A stretch of DNA of 9,140 nucleotides from Chloroflexi bacterium RBG_16_51_16 (GTDB lineage Bacteria; Chloroflexota; Anaerolineae; Anaerolineales; Villigracilaceae). The notes under the pieces are model-generated. The model saw only the letters and a program-made list of their open reading frames with translations. It had not been told where the DNA came from and searched no databases. The DNA lies in assembly GCA_001796785.1 (NCBI GenBank), contig MGNL01000042.1, positions 1,445-10,584 of the forward strand. Direction: 5' to 3'. Both the position numbers and the translations under genes were made by a program. Of this stretch, positions 6,464 through 9,140 are shown piece after piece; positions within the stretch are counted from its first letter, which is position 1; each line of letters starts with the position of its first letter.

Positions 6464-7859
6464 AAGGTTCAAATCCACCCTGTTCGATATGGGTCTCTTG
6501 CCAGAACTCACCGTTGGTAATTTTGTCAGACATATCTAAATAATAATCGTACGATCCATCCACCAGTTGGCCGTTCGTGCCACCCCAACTCCAGCCTTTA
6601 TTCTCCTCATAAGGGGGTGACACACCCTGACAAGAAATGTTCCATTGAACAATATAGGGTTCCCCGCTGGCAGGCGTTGCCTGAAAACTTACAAACGTCC
6701 CCTCCTGGCCGGGCGTCTTAAAAAACTCACCTTGCAATCGTGCCTGGTAGTATTGCAAGCCAATATCATGTGTACCTGAACATTCAGGGTAATTAAATTC
6801 ACCGGTATGACTATATTGGATTTGTGCCAAACCATCCAGTTTGCCCCTCTCAATGACCCGCAAAGAAAAAGTTATCAGGGTCTGAAGTCTCTGGTGGTGA
6901 TTGCCATCATCGTAAATCTGATTTTCATCTAGCAGGATTTCATCCGTGCCTGTGATGCAGGCATCGTCGCCATCCTCGAAATTCCAGGTTTCCGGCTCGA
7001 GGTATTTGCCGTCGTAATCATAGTCTTCCATACCATCAAAACAGCCTCCTCCGTCAGAATCCACATCCAGTTCCATATTAAGACCATCGCCATCGTAATC
7101 CCTTCCAAGCAGATCGTGCGTGACCGCATAGCCAAAAACATCATCGAAAATGCTGCCCCGCACGTCATCCTTGTCTTTCAAGTTGTCTTTATCAAAATCT
7201 GGATCATCCGGAAGCGTCCCAAAGCGCTCAGTTTCATCAAAATCAAGTACGCCATCGCCATCCGAATCCAGTTGGATGGCGAGTTCGGATTCTTCGGACA
7301 TTGGGACGCGAGCGTCAGGCATCAGCCAGTATATATCCAGTAGGTAATCGTCAATGGATAATTCATAGGAACCCACCCAGGGATCGTTAATAATAACGAA
7401 GCGGCCTGCAGGAGTTTCCTCATAACCGACAATGACGAAAACATGCCCAGGCTCGGCTGCGAGGATGGGTTTATCGCGATCGATCTCAGCTTTTACGGCT
7501 TCCCAAAAGGTTTCTTTCGAGGCTGAGGCTGGTTTTAACGACGGATCCGCGCCGAGTGCAAATTTCAAGCCAAGAGTGACCTGGGAGACCCTAAAGCCGC
7601 CACTGTAAACCAGATCATTCTCTGGACCCGGAGCGCGGTTCCTGAAAATCTCAAAGCCAATCCTGTCCTGACTTAAATCTCCTGCCCAATAATGATTGAT
7701 CATGGCAATGGAAGCGGGCGCGCAATTATGATTGTCGGCAGGGTCGCTGCGATCAAGACCGGAATGGGCAGCATCCCAGGCGTGGTTCCCGTCCTCGCTG
7801 TTCAATTCGAGAAGCAGCATGGCGGTATCCTTGTGCTGAAGGATCATGGGAACCGGCAA
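6462..7859 (-). CDS. C39-type cysteine peptidase domain with EF-hand/TSP3-like calcium repeats (C-terminal half of split gene)
   Basis: A frame of 465 residues from a TTG at 7859. Domain order: papain-like C39-type peptidase (about 1-185), with the nucleophile in DNHNCAPASIAM (Cys46), histidine in GHVFVIVGY (His139) and aspartate in INDPWVG (Asp159), a complete putative triad; then Asp-rich calcium loops (about 198-300), including a canonical EF-hand loop DSDGDGVLDFDE (198-209) and DYDGDGLNMELD (254-265), with spacing like thrombospondin type 3 repeats; then about 165 residues I do not recognise. Such Ca-binding repeats belong outside the cell, yet this frame has no signal peptide. TTG 7859 and ATG 7847 both lack a Shine-Dalgarno sequence. 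The frame is open back to a TAG at 7923-7925, which is the stop codon of the lipoprotein gene in the same frame. It is therefore probably the downstream half of one gene interrupted by a nonsense codon. Peptidase substrate unknown. Stop is TAA. Confidence 0.75.
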   Translation of the reverse strand: MPVPMILQHKDTAMLLLELNSEDGNHAWDAAHSGLDRSDPADNHNCAPASIAMINHYWAGDLSQDRIGFEIFRNRAPGPENDLVYSGGFRVSQVTLGLKFALGADPSLKPASASKETFWEAVKAEIDRDKPILAAEPGHVFVIVGYEETPAGRFVIINDPWVGSYELSIDDYLLDIYWLMPDARVPMSEESELAIQLDSDGDGVLDFDETERFGTLPDDPDFDKDNLKDKDDVRGSIFDDVFGYAVTHDLLGRDYDGDGLNMELDVDSDGGGCFDGMEDYDYDGKYLEPETWNFEDGDDACITGTDEILLDENQIYDDGNHHQRLQTLITFSLRVIERGKLDGLAQIQYSHTGEFNYPECSGTHDIGLQYYQARLQGEFFKTPGQEGTFVSFQATPASGEPYIVQWNISCQGVSPPYEENKGWSWGGTNGQLVDGSYDYYLDMSDKITNGEFWQETHIEQGGFEP

Positions 7860-7922
7860 CGACGCATGCCGCGGCGAGCTTGAATGGCCGATGGAGCTTG
7901 CAGCGGTGTCAACGATGATCCT

Positions 7923-8768
7923 CTACACCGAGGATTGATCCGCTTGAATTCCATCCTGCGCGAAAGCCTGTACCCTCCAGTAATAAGTGCCCGGCTGCAA
8001 CTCAACCTGGAGTTCAGGTCGAGTTACGGTTTCATCAACGATGAGGGTCGAAAAGGAAGCCTCGCCAGCCAACTGGACGTGGTATTCCGCAGCACCGACA
8101 GCCGGATACCAGCTGAGATCGAAGGTGGGTTGAGATAAGATCGCGCCATTAGGCGGGAACATCACCTCAACGCCTGGCTGCGGATTTGCTTCACCGGGAG
8201 TGGCTTGCGAATGGGAGAATACGGTCCATTCCATGAGGTCCATTTTGATCGAAAGTGGATATCGTCCTATGGTTGTTCCCGGTTGAAGCGTGGATATGAA
8301 CCCACCGCGGCTTAAATTCACCGTGTCGGGCTGATCCGGACCCCAGGCAACGTGATCTAATCGAGAGCCAACCGCGCTCAATAAATCGAGGTAACCGGAC
8401 TCTTGGGAAAGATAAGCCAGCCGGTCAGCATGCAGGACGCCGGGCTGAATTTGATCCTCACCGTCGAAGATGATCAGAAAATATTCGCCTGGTGAAATGG
8501 CTGGAACTTCATCAGGCAAATCAAATCGTTCACCTGATTCGTTCAAAAAATATACACCGGATAACTCTGTCCGGTTTTGCACTGCCTTTAATTCAATAAA
8601 AACTGAATCCCCGGAGCCTGGTAAGAACAGGACTTCATTAAATACCAATCGGCGGTCTTTATCGCCTTGGTTGGCAGAACCGCCGGGTAGATTGAAATTT
8701 TGGATTGTATTACATGCAAGACTGATGGTAATAACAATGGCCAGATAATAATAACGCTTTGAATGCAT
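7923..8768 (-). CDS. Lipoprotein with lamin-tail and Fn3-like domains (N-terminal half of split gene)
   Basis: A frame of 281 residues. The N-terminus (MHSKRYYYLAIVITISLAC) is a short charged region, a hydrophobic core and a lipobox-like SLAC with Cys19 as the lipidation site, so the product should be exported and membrane-anchored. A lamin-tail domain follows (about 41-196): LVFNEVLFLPGSGDSVFIEL at the start, GEYFLIIFDGE in the middle and the typical TPGEANP at the end. An Fn3-like beta domain (about 200-276) carries FPPNGAILSQPTFDLSW and GTYYWRVQAF. Both are extracellular binding or scaffold modules, with no enzymatic residue visible. ATG 8768 is supported by AGAGGAGG six bases upstream. 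The frame ends with TAG directly after the Fn3-like domain, and the peptidase frame continues in phase after it. By itself it could still be a stable surface protein. Confidence 0.82.
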   Translation of the reverse strand: MHSKRYYYLAIVITISLACNTIQNFNLPGGSANQGDKDRRLVFNEVLFLPGSGDSVFIELKAVQNRTELSGVYFLNESGERFDLPDEVPAISPGEYFLIIFDGEDQIQPGVLHADRLAYLSQESGYLDLLSAVGSRLDHVAWGPDQPDTVNLSRGGFISTLQPGTTIGRYPLSIKMDLMEWTVFSHSQATPGEANPQPGVEVMFPPNGAILSQPTFDLSWYPAVGAAEYHVQLAGEASFSTLIVDETVTRPELQVELQPGTYYWRVQAFAQDGIQADQSSV

Positions 8769-8774
8769 CGTGCG

Positions 8775-8782
8775 CCTCCTCT
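8775..8782 (-). promoter_or_regulatory. Strong Shine-Dalgarno for the lipoprotein gene
   Basis: AGAGGAGG on the minus strand, six bases before ATG 8768. It is the best ribosome site in the window and fixes the lipoprotein start. Confidence 0.85.
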
Positions 8783-8839
8783 ACCACTAATGGAGCAGAC
8801 TATTATGGAGGTTGCGCTACCCTCTGTTTCGCAAACGTC

Positions 8840-8867
8840 AGTATATCACTGCATTCTTGCCAATTAA
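8840..8867 (-). promoter_or_regulatory. Putative extended -10 promoter of the lipoprotein gene
   Basis: On the minus strand, TATACT (8840-8845) is preceded by TGA (8846-8848), giving the extended -10 form TGnTATACT. A weak -35 candidate, TTAATT (8862-8867), is 16 bp upstream. Initiation near 8833 would give a leader of about 65 nt. The rest of the 8769-8993 spacer shows nothing else convincing apart from the terminator at its right end. Confidence 0.4.
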
Positions 8868-8952
8868 GTAGCAATGACCCTGACTTGAATGATGCTAAAA
8901 GGGGTTTGGAGAAAAACAGATCAAGAGGCGAAGAATCGGGATTGTATTAATT

Positions 8953-8974
8953 AAAAAAATGAGAATAGACTCAT
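8953..8974 (-). terminator. Weak terminator after the right-edge gene
   Basis: On the minus strand, ATGAG and CTCAT pair around a 6-nt loop and run into seven T residues (8953-8959), about 20 bp after the stop of the right-edge gene. The stem is only five to six bases, so efficiency is uncertain. The T-run and its location between two same-strand genes support the call. Confidence 0.45.
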
Positions 8975-8993
8975 CGATAAAAACGATCTCTTG

Positions 8994-9140
8994 CTACCTA
9001 CGGCTGCGCAGGAACCAGGTCCGCAATAATGCTGTGACGCGCTCGCCCGGACCGAGCGGCGATGTTTTATCGTCCTTGTGTTCCCCTTCCGCAACAGGCA
9101 GGTCCCGGATATAGTGCAGCTCGACTCCAGCCAGGGAGAT
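8994..9140 (-). CDS. C-terminal end of an unidentified protein (partial)
   Basis: On the minus strand a frame enters from the right edge and runs 48 codons to a TAG at 8994-8996. It ends in ERVTALLRTWFLRSRR and includes LHYIRDLPVAEGEHKDD. The composition (charged residues mixed with hydrophobic ones, a Trp-Phe-Leu near the end, a basic tail) looks like genuine coding sequence, and the following hairpin with a T-run supports a gene end here. I do not recognise the family. It is the next gene upstream of the lipoprotein gene on the same strand, 225 bp away and probably a separate transcription unit. Confidence 0.6.
   Translation of the reverse strand: MSLAGVELHYIRDLPVAEGEHKDDKTSPLGPGERVTALLRTWFLRSRR

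Larger units (their letters stand above)
6462..8768 (-). pseudogene. Probable single lipoprotein-peptidase gene interrupted by an in-frame TAG
   Basis: The two minus-strand frames (8768-7923 and 7922-6462) share one reading frame and are separated only by the TAG at 7923-7925. Read through, the product would be about 768 residues: lipoprotein signal, lamin-tail domain, Fn3-like domain, a Ser-rich linker (RIIVDTAASSIGHSSSPRHA), C39 peptidase, calcium loops, C-terminal domain. The upstream part holds the only export signal and ribosome site; the downstream part holds the only enzymatic domain. A C-to-T change of CAG (Gln) would create this TAG. A genuine split into two proteins, a sequencing error, or low-level readthrough remain possible. 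No other stop or frameshift is seen in either half, so any inactivation would be recent. Confidence 0.6.

Noticed and set aside
7923..7925. TAG reassigned to an amino acid in this organism
   Set aside because: lpdA, the 1591-3327 gene and the right-edge gene all appear to end naturally with TAG, at positions fitting their family length or followed by terminators, so TAG acts as a normal stop.
7884..8138. Plus-strand 84-codon frame over the end of the lipoprotein gene
   Set aside because: It is an antisense shadow of the Fn3-like coding region with no ribosome site.
8759..8950. Plus-strand 63-codon frame opposite the lipoprotein start
   Set aside because: No ribosome site, low-complexity composition, and it lies over the lipoprotein ribosome site and promoter on the other strand.

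Overview
The window looks like part of a bacterial chromosome, most plausibly a member of the Chloroflexota (Anaerolineae-like). That assignment is an inference from two things: the style of the lipoprotein, which combines a lamin-tail domain, an Fn3-like domain, a C39 peptidase and calcium-loop repeats, and the large GT-C-like membrane proteins next to 2-oxoacid dehydrogenase genes. No rRNA or other taxonomic marker is present. No tRNA, CRISPR array, transposase or phage gene was seen.

Layout from left to right: (1) the 3' part of a 2-oxoacid dehydrogenase E2 acyltransferase gene (+), which enters from outside the window and contains the E3/E1-binding domain and the catalytic domain with its HxxxD motif; (2) a short AT-rich spacer with a 13-bp direct repeat; (3) a small integral membrane methyltransferase of the isoprenylcysteine carboxyl methyltransferase type (+); (4) a two-gene minus-strand unit of large polytopic membrane proteins that resemble GT-C glycosyltransferases, transcribed away from lpdA; (5) lpdA (+), dihydrolipoamide dehydrogenase (E3), with all catalytic motifs intact and a clear rho-independent terminator; (6) on the minus strand, a lipoprotein reading frame (signal peptide, lamin-tail domain, Fn3-like domain) that ends in a TAG and continues in the same frame as a C39-type cysteine peptidase domain, EF-hand/thrombospondin-3-like calcium loops and an unrecognised C-terminal domain; (7) at the right edge, the last 48 codons of another minus-strand gene.

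E2 and E3 work in one complex: E2 transfers the acyl group from its lipoyl arm to CoA, and E3 reoxidises the arm with NAD+. Here they are about 4 kb apart, separated by a methyltransferase and two membrane-protein genes of opposite orientation. lpdA therefore probably has its own promoter, in a 128-bp divergent region shared with the membrane-protein operon.

The most notable signal is the in-frame amber codon at 7923-7925. Upstream of it is an export signal with a strong ribosome binding site. Downstream of it is an apparently intact extracellular-type peptidase with no good start site or signal peptide of its own. The simplest reading is one secreted multidomain lipoprotein of about 768 residues broken by a single nonsense change (or a sequencing error). 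TAG reassignment is unlikely because other intact genes in the window, including lpdA, end with TAG.
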